Shown here: piece after piece, positions 7,113 through 15,797 of the stretch
How positions within the stretch are numbered: the first letter of the stretch is position 1
Layout of the letters: each line of letters starts with the position of its first letter
Origin: Pyrobaculum ferrireducens
Lineage (GTDB): Archaea; Thermoproteota; Thermoprotei; Thermoproteales; Thermoproteaceae
Reading direction: 5' to 3'
Assembly: GCF_000234805.1 (NCBI RefSeq)
Contig: NC_016645.1
Coordinates: forward strand, 372,001 to 436,000
Length of the DNA stretch: 64,000 nt
Translations under genes and position numbers: made by a program
Notes under the pieces: model-generated
The model's database searches: none
Seen by the model: the letters and a program-made list of their open reading frames with translations, nothing else
Told to the model about the DNA's origin: nothing

Positions 7113-7994
7113 GGGGACGGCGTCGGGAAACAGCTTCTTTATCACCGCTCTCAGAAGGCTTGGCAACTCTCTCTTGCTTGTCCTCTCGCCCAGCACGGCG
7201 ACTGCGGCTTCTCTATGCCCCCCGCCTGCCCCCAGCGACTTCGCCATCTCGGCTACGTTCACCTCCCGCGATCTAAAGACGAGGTGCACGCCGTCTTTTT
7301 TCAAAGAGGCCACAACAGCCACCTTGCAACCAGCCGATAGGAGCAACGCCGCCAAGTCGGACTCGTGCGCGCCTACGTGCGACGTGCAGATTATCCCTAA
7401 TGAAGATTCGTAAATCTCCAGCCTCTGCATCCCCTTCAACAGCGCAATTGCCACGTGCTCCCCTCTCTGGCCCTCCTCGGCGCCTACCAAATCTCCCAGG
7501 ACCCCGCCGACCTTCTCCATGAGGTAGGCAACCCACCTCAGAGTCTCAGCATCGGCTCTCCTCAACCGGCCGGTGTCTGTGTAGATGCCTAAAACGGCTA
7601 GCCTCGCCACCTCCGGCGGAATATCGACGCCGGCCTCCTCGGCCAGCGTCAGAGCGACCTCGGTACAGCTCGGCCTGTTGGCCACGACGCCGGGTATCTC
7701 ATCCCCGACCAAGTGGTGATCCACTCTCACACATCTCCCACATATAGGGGGAATTTGGCTGAGAGACGCCACGTCGGCCAGCACGTATAAATCAACGCCG
7801 CTGGGGACCTCCTCTACGCATCCGCCCAGCGGGGAGCCCTCTGGACACACGACGGCGACAACCTCAACGCCAAGCCTCTCCAAAACCAGCTTCATTATCT
7901 CTGCACATGCCAAGGCGTCTGCGTCAGCTCTCCTATGCGTCACTACCGCGGCCCTCTCAGCGCCTCTCAACAAATCCCTTAGCTTTTCCAACAT
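7104..7994 (-). CDS. DHH-family phosphoesterase (DHH-DHHA1)
   Basis: A 296-residue protein with an N-terminal DHH domain: DADA at 24-27, D74 and DHH at 92-94 are candidate metal ligands. The C-terminal DHHA1 domain carries GAGGGHREAA at 255-264. This architecture is that of archaeal RecJ-like or NrnA-like phosphoesterases, which cleave single-stranded nucleic acids or very short oligonucleotides. It is the last gene of the leftward superoperon and overlaps the DUF3194 gene by 16 bp. ATG at 7994 is preferred over a 20-residue upstream extension, which lacks homology-like character. An RNA-end or nano-RNA role beside the exosome genes is an inference from location. Confidence 0.88.
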   Translation of the reverse strand: MLEKLRDLLRGAERAAVVTHRRADADALACAEIMKLVLERLGVEVVAVVCPEGSPLGGCVEEVPSGVDLYVLADVASLSQIPPICGRCVRVDHHLVGDEIPGVVANRPSCTEVALTLAEEAGVDIPPEVARLAVLGIYTDTGRLRRADAETLRWVAYLMEKVGGVLGDLVGAEEGQRGEHVAIALLKGMQRLEIYESSLGIICTSHVGAHESDLAALLLSAGCKVAVVASLKKDGVHLVFRSREVNVAEMAKSLGAGGGHREAAVAVLGERTSKRELPSLLRAVIKKLFPDAVPLV

Positions 7995-8254
7995 TTCTCG
8001 GCATCTCTTGGATCTAGGGGCCACCCCCGCTCCTTTACCAAATCTGCGATGCACACGCCCAACTCGGCGGCCTCCTCGACGACTTTCTGCAGGTAGGAGT
8101 CGTCCACCAGCACGCTTGCGTCGACGTCCACGTCCACCTCGACGTCGTTACCTGTGTAAGAAACGAAGACCGTGACGTGCTTGACCGCGTCCCCCAGCTT
8201 CTTCTCTATGTATCTAAGGACTTGGGAAGAAATAAACTCGTTGACGTCATCCAT
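7979..8254 (-). CDS. DUF3194 family protein
   Basis: A 91-residue acidic protein with a predicted alpha helix, then alternating valine/aspartate strands (VEVDVDVDASVLVD), then a helix with cysteines (GVCIADLV). Its size, character and position, directly downstream of prefoldin beta and upstream of a DHH phosphoesterase, match the archaeal family DUF3194, for which I know no function. It starts 5 bp after the prefoldin stop codon and overlaps the following gene, so it is certainly co-transcribed. Confidence 0.75.
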   Translation of the reverse strand: MDDVNEFISSQVLRYIEKKLGDAVKHVTVFVSYTGNDVEVDVDVDASVLVDDSYLQKVVEEAAELGVCIADLVKERGWPLDPRDAEKCWKS

Positions 8255-8259
8255 CTATG

Positions 8260-8640
8260 TTAGCCCCCGCCCTTCGCGGCCTCGGCGGCGCCTCCCTTGA
8301 GCCTCGCCAGCTCTTTGTTTATCTCGTCGCGGAGCTTATCAATCTGCTCCCTCAGCATGGACTCCTGCCTCGAAAGCGTCTTCACGTGTAGCTCAAGTAG
8401 CTCTTTCCTGTCTTTCAACTCCTGCAACGCCGCGTCGCGGCTCTGCGGCACGAGGAAGTTGCCGACGTTTTTAAAGATCCTCGCGTCTGGAGATAGACGC
8501 TCGATTTCCGCAATGGCCTTCTCCACTTCTCTCAACTCCGCCTCGTACTGCTGCTTCCTCAACAAGACGCTTTGCAACTGGGCTTGTGCTTGGTTAAATC
8601 TGTTAATTAGGTCTTGGAGAGATGGTGGTATCTGCGCCAT
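8260..8640 (-). CDS. pfdB: Prefoldin subunit beta
   Basis: A 126-residue protein made of two long coiled-coil helices (about 5-45 and 75-115) joined by a short hairpin with FKNVGNFLV near 57-65, the standard prefoldin beta layout. Prefoldin captures unfolded proteins and passes them to the thermosome. ATG at 8640 (MAQIPPSLQ) is preferred to 8649, because the TATA box CTTTATAAAG at 8661-8670 is centred 25 bp upstream. That box lies within the 3' end of the preceding gene, so prefoldin may also be transcribed from its own promoter inside the superoperon. Confidence 0.95.
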   Translation of the reverse strand: MAQIPPSLQDLINRFNQAQAQLQSVLLRKQQYEAELREVEKAIAEIERLSPDARIFKNVGNFLVPQSRDAALQELKDRKELLELHVKTLSRQESMLREQIDKLRDEINKELARLKGGAAEAAKGGG

Positions 8641-8661
8641 CGGCAACACGCACCCTCTGCT

Positions 8662-8880
8662 TTATAAAGATTTCCACTCCCCAATGTGCTCCACTACGTA
8701 CAACGCCCGCATTACTGTGTGGAGGAGCGACCTGAGGCTCGCCGCGTCGGCCGCCTCCGCCACTATGCTTCCCCCCTCTACGTAGAGGCGGCCTCGGGGA
8801 AAGCGCACCTCGCCCTCCAGGATTTTGAAGATGCGTAGCACGAGTTCGTCGTCGCCTACGTTAATCACTAGCCTATACAT
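8662..8880 (-). CDS. pcc1: KEOPS complex subunit Pcc1
   Basis: A 72-residue protein with the beta-beta-alpha-beta-beta-alpha pattern of the Pcc1/CTAG fold. The last helix is the usual LRSLLHTVMRAL type. Pcc1 dimerises and binds Kae1 in the KEOPS tRNA t6A complex. Its place between the Brix protein and prefoldin beta is the standard archaeal order and supports the call more than the sequence alone. Its start overlaps the Brix stop codon by 8 bp. Bud32 of the same complex is encoded 4.4 kb away. Confidence 0.75.
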   Translation of the reverse strand: MYRLVINVGDDELVLRIFKILEGEVRFPRGRLYVEGGSIVAEAADAASLRSLLHTVMRALYVVEHIGEWKSL

Positions 8881-9418
8881 GTCTATACACCACTTTTCTT
8901 ATCTTTATCGTGGAGGCCCTAGGCCCCAGGTCGCCTCCGAGCAACTCCACTAGGTAGCCCTCTCGGCGGGTGATTAGTATCACCGTGTCGAACAGCCCCC
9001 TCACGGCGTCCAGGCTATATATGATGGGGTAGTGAAATACCTCGGCGAGTATCTCGGCGAGCTCCCCGCCGGCCATGTCTACGATCACGGCGCTTTTGGC
9101 AGGCGGCCTCCTGGCTACGAACACGGGGAGCTCTCTACGCGTCTTGATGCCGGAGATTTTCAACATGTAGGGCTTCCACCGCCTGTTTGCTACGTCGTAG
9201 AAGAGCAACGCCGAGGGCATGCCGCGTCTATCCCAGATAAAAGCTATGTACCGCGCCCCGCAGGCCACAGCCTCTTCGAGAAGCGCGGCGAAGGACCTCT
9301 TGCCGCGTACAATCTTCCTGGCGCCTGGGAGGGAGTTAGCTAGGTCATTTACAAGCTCTAGGGTTTTTTTAGAGGGGTTTCTAGAGGTGGTTATAACTAC
9401 TTCACAGCCTCTTTCCAT
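8873..9418 (-). CDS. Archaeal Brix-domain ribosome biogenesis protein (Imp4-like)
   Basis: A 181-residue protein with the single Brix-domain layout of archaeal Imp4-like proteins: an N-terminal TSRNPSKKT segment, then RGKRSFAALLEEA and a C-terminal repeat-like half. Eukaryotic relatives such as Imp4 and Rpf2 bind pre-rRNA during subunit assembly. It overlaps rpl37ae by 22 bp and pcc1 by 8 bp, which implies translational coupling. The neighbourhood of ribosomal, exosome and SBDS genes fits a role in rRNA processing. Confidence 0.88.
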   Translation of the reverse strand: MERGCEVVITTSRNPSKKTLELVNDLANSLPGARKIVRGKRSFAALLEEAVACGARYIAFIWDRRGMPSALLFYDVANRRWKPYMLKISGIKTRRELPVFVARRPPAKSAVIVDMAGGELAEILAEVFHYPIIYSLDAVRGLFDTVILITRREGYLVELLGGDLGPRASTIKIRKVVYRHV

Positions 9419-9702
9419 TTAGCTTTCTGCGCCTCGACCTCTTTCAACTCCTCGGGGGCGAGGGCTCTGCCCATTATGGTCTGCGGAGTCCACGCGCCGC
9501 CGGCGAATGTGAAGCCGCATTTCGGGCATCTCCAGATGCCGAAGGCCAGCCTCTCAAGCCTAACAAGAGATCTGCAGCTCGGGCATCTGTGCTTGCCCTT
9601 CTGCTTAACCTCAATCGCGGCGACCTTACGGCGCAGGCCCATTCCGTACCTAGCGCCGTACCTCCCCGCAGGCCCAACGATCTTCGTGTGGCTAAAGGGC
9701 AT
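9397..9702 (-). CDS. rpl37ae: 50S ribosomal protein L37Ae
   Basis: A 101-residue ribosomal protein starting MPFSHTKIVGPAGRYG. It has the family zinc ribbon, CPSC near 37-40 and CPKC near 55-58, and a lysine/alanine-rich tail. It binds 23S rRNA in the large subunit. ATG at 9702 is chosen over an upstream extension, because ATATATAAATT at 9724-9734 lies about 26 bp upstream. It therefore has its own promoter downstream of the inserted membrane-protein gene. Confidence 0.96.
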   Translation of the reverse strand: MPFSHTKIVGPAGRYGARYGMGLRRKVAAIEVKQKGKHRCPSCRSLVRLERLAFGIWRCPKCGFTFAGGAWTPQTIMGRALAPEELKEVEAQKAKWKEAVK

Positions 9703-9850
9703 AACGGACTTGACTACAGGCAATTTATATATTTTAAGACTGGGGGGATGGGGAGTCGGCAACTACCCATCGACTCGACCAAGTGCTTAGGTTGCCGCGC
9801 CTAAAGCGCCGTGTACAGCGTTAGTGAATGCGGCCTTGGGAAAAAGAGGC

Positions 9851-10807
9851 TTATTTTAGAATTACTGTGATTTCTCCCTTGCCTGTTGACGCTGGGTGTA
9901 TCATAAATATCTCTGGCAGTGGATGTGGCAAGTAGCCTAGCGAGTTGTGGGCCACTACTAGGCGCGAGAGCCTATACCAGCCGCCGTGTTCGGGGATGTA
10001 GGTGGCCGATCTGTATATGTCCATAGCCGGTAGTAGCATCACGTCGCCGTCGAAGTAGAAGTAGTAGGTGGTGTTTCCCGTAGCCAGCGGCCGCCTATCT
10101 ACGGGTCTTGAAAATCTCAGCTCTATGTCTGGCTTTAGATATAGTTTGCCGCCTTCATAACGCCACTTGAAAGGCGCCAGTATTATCCCCTGGCTACGTA
10201 GCCAAGGCTCCAACCTAGCCGTTTCGTTGAGCATGTGCATGGCAGTCTCCCGGCTGACAGAAATCTCCCTCTCAATCACCACAGCGTTGTACTTCATAGA
10301 GCCTTCCTCAACGATTACGAAGAAGGCTGTTTTATTTAGAACAGTAAGGCCGGGCAACTGGTAGTCTCTGTACACAACTACCGCGTTTACCCCGGGGGGC
10401 ACGTAGAAGGGCTCCACACCTCGTACGGTGCCTTGTTTAGTTATGTTGTATACCTCGAAGAGTATCCAGCCGCCCTCCTCCCGCCCCCTATACGAACCCG
10501 TGCGGCATTGAGCCCTCCCGTCTTTTAACATCAACGTGATGTGCGTGCCGTTGTCAACAAACGCGGCGTCTCTACTCCATAAGTCACACCACTCCCCGTC
10601 TATATACAGCCTGAAGTAGAAATTAGAGCCGTTAAGAAAGCGTTCAAAGGCACCATCAGTATGCATTAGTGTAATACGAATCATATCGGTGTGGCGGTTG
10701 GATGAGCCATATGGAACAACGGCCATTATAATCGTTGCAACATATACGACAGCGACTATTGCTGATATCCCTATTATCAGTGGCAACCATCTGTATAAGC
10801 TATCCAC
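9851..10807 (-). CDS. Membrane-anchored extracellular protein, unknown function
   Basis: A 318-residue protein with one N-terminal membrane segment (about residues 8-32) and the rest outside the cell. The exterior part is rich in beta strands and aromatic residues, has two cysteines (in EWCDLW and AQCRTG, probably a disulfide), and several N-x-S/T sequons (for example NGS, NGT, NIT, NKT, NET, NTT) for N-glycosylation. No enzyme motif is seen. It has its own TATA box (AATAAAAATC centred about 10832, 25 bp upstream of ATG 10807). It sits between rrp42 and rpl37ae, where most archaea have no gene, so it is an insertion into a conserved operon. Confidence 0.75.
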   Translation of the reverse strand: MDSLYRWLPLIIGISAIVAVVYVATIIMAVVPYGSSNRHTDMIRITLMHTDGAFERFLNGSNFYFRLYIDGEWCDLWSRDAAFVDNGTHITLMLKDGRAQCRTGSYRGREEGGWILFEVYNITKQGTVRGVEPFYVPPGVNAVVVYRDYQLPGLTVLNKTAFFVIVEEGSMKYNAVVIEREISVSRETAMHMLNETARLEPWLRSQGIILAPFKWRYEGGKLYLKPDIELRFSRPVDRRPLATGNTTYYFYFDGDVMLLPAMDIYRSATYIPEHGGWYRLSRLVVAHNSLGYLPHPLPEIFMIHPASTGKGEITVILK

Positions 10808-10939
10808 ATTATTAGTTGTGCATATGGATTTTTATTCCTTTCCTTGTGGAAAGACGTAAATCTTTCGATTTTAAGGTAAGGTTTAATGATCTAGCGTTTC
10901 GCGTGTAGCACTTCGGGGCTCAGGGCGGGACCTCTGGCG

Positions 10940-11761
10940 TTAAATAACGCTCTTGAGTGTTTCGAGGAATTTTTCTCTTCCCTTTAGCGCTAGGCTGAGG
11001 GCTGTTTCTAGCTCTGCCTGTGTGAAGTAGCCGAGCGTCTTCTGGGCGGCGACTATTTTGTCTTCTGAGAATGTAAATGTGATTCTGCCGTCTAGGCTGA
11101 GCTCCTCCTCGAAGGTGGGGTCTAGGAATAGGACGTTTCCTATCTTCCCCACCGAGGCCGCGACGGGGGCCTTGGCGACATCTACCGGCAGTGGTAATTT
11201 GTTATTGCGATCTAGCTTCACAGCCCCGGCTTCGTCTTTCACAGCTGTGGGGAGTTGGGTGTTTTTGAGGGCGGCTACGGAGGCTAGGTTAGCCGCGTCT
11301 ACTAGATTCCCGTCGTCATTTATTACGTATAGATCGATCCAGAGTATATACGCCTTCCCCCCCTCCACGACCAGTTTTTTGAAGTCTACGTATCCGCAGT
11401 GTCTTATGCCTCTGTCAACAACCCTGGCGAGTTCTATAGCCGACTCGTCGGGGGGGCCCACCTCTGTGTAGGGCGACGCGTGGGGCAGGACCTCTGCGTT
11501 TACCACCAACACGCCCTCATCGGGGGCGTCGGGGAAGGGCTGGCCCAGCCCCACCTTGACGCCGGCGACTACATGCGTCTTGCCTAGCCTAACCTCGGCG
11601 GAGCCGTCGGCGGTCTTCACAACGCCGGTTTTTATCTCCACATCTCTCATCTGATCGGGCCCCCTCCCGTCTATCCTGTACTTGGCGGCGAGGAGCTTTC
11701 TGATCTGCTCCCGTCTGAGGTATGAGATAAACCGCTTCCCGTAGGGGCTTATCGACGCCAT
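10940..11761 (-). CDS. rrp42: Exosome complex subunit Rrp42
   Basis: A 273-residue RNase PH-fold protein. It has the DGRGPDQMRDVEI opening shared with Rrp41, but lacks the phosphate-binding arginine and catalytic aspartate pattern of Rrp41, as is usual for the structural Rrp42 subunit. Rrp41 and Rrp42 alternate in the hexameric ring of the archaeal exosome, which degrades or tails RNA phosphorolytically. It begins 1 bp after the rrp41 stop codon. Confidence 0.96.
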   Translation of the reverse strand: MASISPYGKRFISYLRREQIRKLLAAKYRIDGRGPDQMRDVEIKTGVVKTADGSAEVRLGKTHVVAGVKVGLGQPFPDAPDEGVLVVNAEVLPHASPYTEVGPPDESAIELARVVDRGIRHCGYVDFKKLVVEGGKAYILWIDLYVINDDGNLVDAANLASVAALKNTQLPTAVKDEAGAVKLDRNNKLPLPVDVAKAPVAASVGKIGNVLFLDPTFEEELSLDGRITFTFSEDKIVAAQKTLGYFTQAELETALSLALKGREKFLETLKSVI

Positions 11762-11762
11762 G

Positions 11763-12503
11763 CTACCTCCCGTATATCTCCTCGGCGATTGACGTGTATT
11801 TTGTCTTCAACGCATCTCTCGCTATTTGGTAGACGTGCTCCGCGCCTCTCACGGCGAGGTTGAGCGCTTGGAGGAACGCCTCTCTTGTCCACGCCCCGTC
11901 TAGCTGGAGGAGGGTAAACCTCTTTAGGTTGGGCATGTAGCCCACAGGGAGGTCACCCTCGCCGTATTGATCCTCGAGTCCGTTGAGATCCAACACCACA
12001 GTGCCGTCGACAAGCCCTACCGATACGCCTATTACCAAGTCCCTCATGTATATGCCGGCGTCTGCCAGCGCCAGCGACGCAGCCGTTAGCGAGGCCACTC
12101 TAGTGGATCCGTCTGCCTGTAGTATTTCGACGAAGACATCTATCCTAGATCTGGGGTACTGCTCAAGCATTATGGCGGGCTCAAGCGCCTCCCTCAACAC
12201 CTTGCTAATCTCTATCTCGCGCCTGCTGGGGGTGGGGCTCTTTCTCTCGTCCTTGGTACTGAAGGGGGCCATGTGGTACCTAACTCGCATAACCCCGCGG
12301 TCGGGGAGCGAGAGGTGTCTGGGGTGCATCTCCCGCGGGCCGTATACGGCGGCCACGGCGGTGGTGGTGCCGTAGGAAACCATGGCAGAGCCGTCGGCGT
12401 TGCTCACGACCCCCACGGAGATCTTCACCTCCCTCATCTGATCGGGCGCCCTTCCGTCCGCCCTCACACCGTTTTGAAGTAAAGGTACCGGCGGCTTCTT
12501 CAT
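11763..12503 (-). CDS. rrp41: Exosome complex catalytic subunit Rrp41
   Basis: A 246-residue RNase PH-fold protein. The opening RADGRAPDQMREVKI, the RSRIDVFVEILQADGS core near 119-134 and the active-site aspartate region DLNGLEDQYGEGD near 180-192 are typical of the catalytic archaeal Rrp41. It is the 3'-5' phosphorolytic subunit of the exosome ring. The start overlaps the end of rrp4 by 4 bp and the stop is 1 bp from the rrp42 start, so the three exosome genes form one translational unit. Confidence 0.97.
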   Translation of the reverse strand: MKKPPVPLLQNGVRADGRAPDQMREVKISVGVVSNADGSAMVSYGTTTAVAAVYGPREMHPRHLSLPDRGVMRVRYHMAPFSTKDERKSPTPSRREIEISKVLREALEPAIMLEQYPRSRIDVFVEILQADGSTRVASLTAASLALADAGIYMRDLVIGVSVGLVDGTVVLDLNGLEDQYGEGDLPVGYMPNLKRFTLLQLDGAWTREAFLQALNLAVRGAEHVYQIARDALKTKYTSIAEEIYGR

Positions 12504-13207
12504 ACGGCGCCTTGTTGCCTCTGCGTTTTATACTTTTCTATCTCCGCCCTTATTCTGTCGGTGAGGCCCATGACGTGGCTCTCCGCCTCAATCTTCTTGA
12601 TAAGCGTTGCCAGAAACACCTCGTCTCTTGTATCCCTACACCTTATCCACACCCTGCCGTTCTGCCCGACTATTATGTCGCACCCCACCTCCATCAACGT
12701 GTTGAGCATGCTACCCCTCTTTCCGATTAGCCGCGGGACTTTTACAGGGGTTATCTCCACGACCGTCCCGCTCTCCACCTTGCCAACGCGCTCCTCCTTC
12801 AGCGTGAGGATTATGGGATATTCATCTGTTAAATCGACGTCCTTGACCTTGGCAATTACCACGTCTCCTATGTTGAGGAAGGTTGTAAGCGGCGTGGTCT
12901 CGAGGTCCACGTGTCTATGCAACGCCTCGCTTACGGGGAGGTAGGCGGGCATGAAGGACCTCACGTCGATCTCCCAGCCGGTGGCCAGGACGTCTGTAAC
13001 GTAGCCCACCACGACGTCTCCCTTCTTCGGCTTGTAGGTCCCCTCGAGCGGGACCACAACCACGCCGTCCTCCCGAAACTCCACGAGGCCAACCACTAGA
13101 CTTCTATACCTACCGTTGTCCACATACACCGGCCCCTCGACTTTGCTGTCTGTCGTGGCTATTACGTCACCTGGAAATATCAGCTGGCGTGGGGTTACGA
13201 AGTACAT
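12500..13207 (-). CDS. rrp4: Exosome complex RNA-binding cap subunit Rrp4
   Basis: A 235-residue protein with an N-terminal domain, a central S1 domain (about 60-130) and a C-terminal KH domain containing the GxxG-type loop IGKRGSML near 161-168. Rrp4 forms the RNA-binding cap on the Rrp41-Rrp42 ring. The start codon overlaps the SBDS stop by one base (ATG on TTAGTA at 13207), and the stop overlaps the rrp41 start. Confidence 0.96.
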   Translation of the reverse strand: MYFVTPRQLIFPGDVIATTDSKVEGPVYVDNGRYRSLVVGLVEFREDGVVVVPLEGTYKPKKGDVVVGYVTDVLATGWEIDVRSFMPAYLPVSEALHRHVDLETTPLTTFLNIGDVVIAKVKDVDLTDEYPIILTLKEERVGKVESGTVVEITPVKVPRLIGKRGSMLNTLMEVGCDIIVGQNGRVWIRCRDTRDEVFLATLIKKIEAESHVMGLTDRIRAEIEKYKTQRQQGAV

Positions 13208-13905
13208 TAGTATACTATTTCGAGGATTTTGATATCAGCGTCGCCGTGGGTTACGTCGTTTACCCTGGCAATCAAGACGTCTTGCAGACCTGCGGGTAGC
13301 TCTAGTACCGCCTCCCACGAGCCGTCGGATCTGTACCTCTCGTTTACTATCCTAGCCATTTTAGCCACCAGCCCCTTTACCTTCTGGGCGTAGGCTGAAG
13401 AGATTGATAGAGCTATCCTAGCCGTAGCTATCTTTATTGGGATTATTCTCTGTATCTCCTTTAAGATCTCCTGCACCTGCTCCTCGGCGGACTTAAATGG
13501 GTCGATAGATACCCGGGCTTGCTCTAGGGCGTTTTCCACTCTCTGTGGGGGGACCGGCGTCTTCGTCCTCACATCTATACAGTTGCGGGATATCCACTCA
13601 ATTATCTGCCTCTTCTTATCCTCAATAAGCTTCCTCCTCTGCTCGGCGGTGAGTGGTATCTCGCCCTCTTTTATAATAATCTCGGCGATCTTCCTCACGT
13701 CGGAGGTGCCGAACACCTTTCTCAACGCCTGCTCCGAGGCACGTAGCCCCTTCTTGGCGTCTTTGTATATCTCTTCGTGAACTAACACCTTGTCTATCCC
13801 AAGGGGCTTCCCCATCTTTAGCTCCAACGCCGCGTCTGGATCTATCAATATCTCGAAGTGCTCTCCCCCCTTCTCCAGCTTCGCAACGGCGACTTTTTTA
13901 GTCAT
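13207..13905 (-). CDS. Ribosome maturation protein SBDS (Sdo1 homologue)
   Basis: A 232-residue three-domain protein: an N-terminal SBDS domain containing KLEKGGEHFEILIDPD, a helical middle domain with LTAEQRRKLIEDKKRQ near 90, and a C-terminal ferredoxin-like domain ending LIARVNDVTHGDADIKI. Family members help release the eIF6-like factor from the large ribosomal subunit. In archaea the gene commonly precedes rrp4, as here. It begins 11 bp after thiR and may be read from the thiR promoter. Confidence 0.95.
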   Translation of the reverse strand: MTKKVAVAKLEKGGEHFEILIDPDAALELKMGKPLGIDKVLVHEEIYKDAKKGLRASEQALRKVFGTSDVRKIAEIIIKEGEIPLTAEQRRKLIEDKKRQIIEWISRNCIDVRTKTPVPPQRVENALEQARVSIDPFKSAEEQVQEILKEIQRIIPIKIATARIALSISSAYAQKVKGLVAKMARIVNERYRSDGSWEAVLELPAGLQDVLIARVNDVTHGDADIKILEIVY

Positions 13906-13916
13906 CGCCTTGTTCT

Positions 13917-14810
13917 CTAGACGTGTTTATAATCTTTAGGCCCTAGGCACTTCGCCAGCTCAATAACCTTAGTCGCCACGTCGACTGCGTCGATGCCGAA
14001 GATGTAGGCGTTAGGCTCAATGCCGCTACCTCCCATGTCGTACACGACGTCGTAGATCCCTTTCTGAAACGCCGCCGTCACGTTGGCGACGATCTCCTCC
14101 TCACTGTTGCTAGGCCCTACCTCGGCCACAGAAAACACTTTCCCCGCGCAGTCTCTAGCGACGTACGCCACGTTGGCCACGGCCTTTATCTCTGGGTGTA
14201 GCTTATTCACCTCACTTACTAAATTTGTTAAGAAGCGGGAGGCTCCTGGTCTAGGCCTCCCCCGCGCCATGATCTGGGCGCCCTCTACGTAGATCCTGCC
14301 CGGGTACCCGACGCCGCCCTCGGGGCCCAGCTCTACTATGTTCATCAACACCTTGGGCACCAGTCTGTAGCAGTCTCTACACCTCTTCAGGAGGTCGAAG
14401 GCCATCTCCACCCTCTTTGCCGTCTCTGTATACACCTGGAGATCTCTACATATTTCGCAATTACCCAGCTCCGGATACGCAGATCTGTGGAGGGGACACA
14501 GCCGTAGCGAGGAGAGGAGTCCCACCGAGTAGTTGTTTACATATCGCAGAAACTCCTCCACACTTGCGTACTCCACCAAGGTTGTCAAAGTCCTGAGCAG
14601 GCGCTGGAGCTCCTGCCTCTCTAATACCTTTAGCAACTTCTCTTCGTAGAGATGTTTGGGATTTTTGAGATATGAGCTAACTGCTGGTTGCGAAATTCCC
14701 AGCAACTGGCCTATACGGCTCTGGGAGTACCCCCTCTCGGCGAGTTGGTGCGCTACCAGTCCCTTCAGGGGCGTCACCACGACCTCAACGACGAACTCTA
14801 AGGGCAACAC
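13917..14810 (-). CDS. thiR: ThiR-type thiamine regulator (HTH plus ThiN domain)
   Basis: A 297-residue protein with an N-terminal helix-turn-helix (GYSQSRIGQLLGISQPAVSS, about 27-46), a middle Cys-containing region (CPLHRS…CEIC at about 103-120) that may bind metal, and a C-terminal domain resembling the ThiN thiamine-phosphate synthase domain (GGSGIEPNAYIFG near the end). Archaeal proteins of this layout are known as ThiR, which represses thiamine genes in response to thiamine phosphate. The start is GTG at 14810. It is divergent from the ATPase gene at 14849, with overlapping TATA-like sequences between them, so autoregulation and control of the neighbour are plausible. The gene is inserted in the exosome superoperon upstream of SBDS. 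Confidence 0.82.
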   Translation of the reverse strand: MLPLEFVVEVVVTPLKGLVAHQLAERGYSQSRIGQLLGISQPAVSSYLKNPKHLYEEKLLKVLERQELQRLLRTLTTLVEYASVEEFLRYVNNYSVGLLSSLRLCPLHRSAYPELGNCEICRDLQVYTETAKRVEMAFDLLKRCRDCYRLVPKVLMNIVELGPEGGVGYPGRIYVEGAQIMARGRPRPGASRFLTNLVSEVNKLHPEIKAVANVAYVARDCAGKVFSVAEVGPSNSEEEIVANVTAAFQKGIYDVVYDMGGSGIEPNAYIFGIDAVDVATKVIELAKCLGPKDYKHV

Positions 14811-14848
14811 AGTACGACATTTTTAATACAATTATAGATTTTCGCTTG

Positions 14849-15772
14849 ATGGTGGACTATGTAGAGGTCGAGATACGCGGCAGGAAGGCGGCTGCGCGCC
14901 TCGCCAGCGCGACTTTTATAACGGGGACAGGTAAGTCGACCTTTATCGAGATTATGTATAGAGTTTTGTCCAGCGTGGGTAAAAAACTGCCAAGGGTGGG
15001 AGGAGGGTGGAGCTTCTACGCGCAGAGCGGGGATGTGGCTTATTTAATCACTGTGGGCAAAAGCCGTGTAAGACAGTCTGTAGCTGTGGGAGGTGAGGAG
15101 TTGGTGTTTGAGTACATCCCCTCGAGAAGTGCGCACCGGATAGTGAAGCCTATAAACATGTCGGTGGCCGACGCCGACGTCGTCATCCCGCTGGTTAGGG
15201 CTGAGGAGCACGTGTCAATGGTGGCCGATGAGGATATCGAGAGGTTTAACTCCATGCTGGCAACAGCCAGGAAGGCCCTCGGCGTCAAGATACAGCTTCT
15301 AGGCCCCTACATAGCCCCCAGATCTGTGGTAGACGCCGAGGTTAAGAACGTGAATTTACTTGAACGCCATGGACGTAATTTAGTTGCCGTCTTGTCAAAT
15401 CTAGCGCTCTATAGACCCACGGCGTATGACTCGATAAGGGCCATCCTCAGGAAGGTGGGCTTCACGGTGTCTGTGGGCTTGGCTAAGCCCGGCAAGATCG
15501 GCGCCTTTGTTGCTACTGGCACCTTGAAGATGCCGCTGGGAAAGGCGCCGTGTTCTGTAAAGAGCCTTCTCGCCCTCGCCGTGGCGCTGGAGCTAAAGCC
15601 CGACATTCTCGTAGTGGATAACCTAGACTACTGCCTGACGCCCAGCGTAGCGGAGGCGCTCACCTCAATACTTAGACAGAGACCAACTAAATTGGTGGCA
15701 GAGGTACATCACAGAGATGTGGTTGACTGGATTGGAGTACCTGACAAGGCCATAGTTGAAATTAGGCTGTAA
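14849..15772 (+). CDS. P-loop ATPase of unknown role
   Basis: A 307-residue protein with a Walker A motif, GTGKST, at 26-31 and a Walker B-like strand, ILVVDNLD, at 253-260, followed by VAEVHHRDVVDW. The order (P-loop near the N-terminus, a long variable middle, Walker B near the end) resembles ABC/RecF-type or AAA_21-type ATPases, but I see no clear ABC signature motif. Target unknown. ATG at 14849 is chosen because TTTTTAATAC at 14820-14829 is centred 24 bp upstream; a TTG lies one codon earlier. It is divergent from thiR. Confidence 0.7.
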   Translation: MVDYVEVEIRGRKAAARLASATFITGTGKSTFIEIMYRVLSSVGKKLPRVGGGWSFYAQSGDVAYLITVGKSRVRQSVAVGGEELVFEYIPSRSAHRIVKPINMSVADADVVIPLVRAEEHVSMVADEDIERFNSMLATARKALGVKIQLLGPYIAPRSVVDAEVKNVNLLERHGRNLVAVLSNLALYRPTAYDSIRAILRKVGFTVSVGLAKPGKIGAFVATGTLKMPLGKAPCSVKSLLALAVALELKPDILVVDNLDYCLTPSVAEALTSILRQRPTKLVAEVHHRDVVDWIGVPDKAIVEIRL

Positions 15773-15797
15773 ACGTATACTACACGTAAACTTTGTT

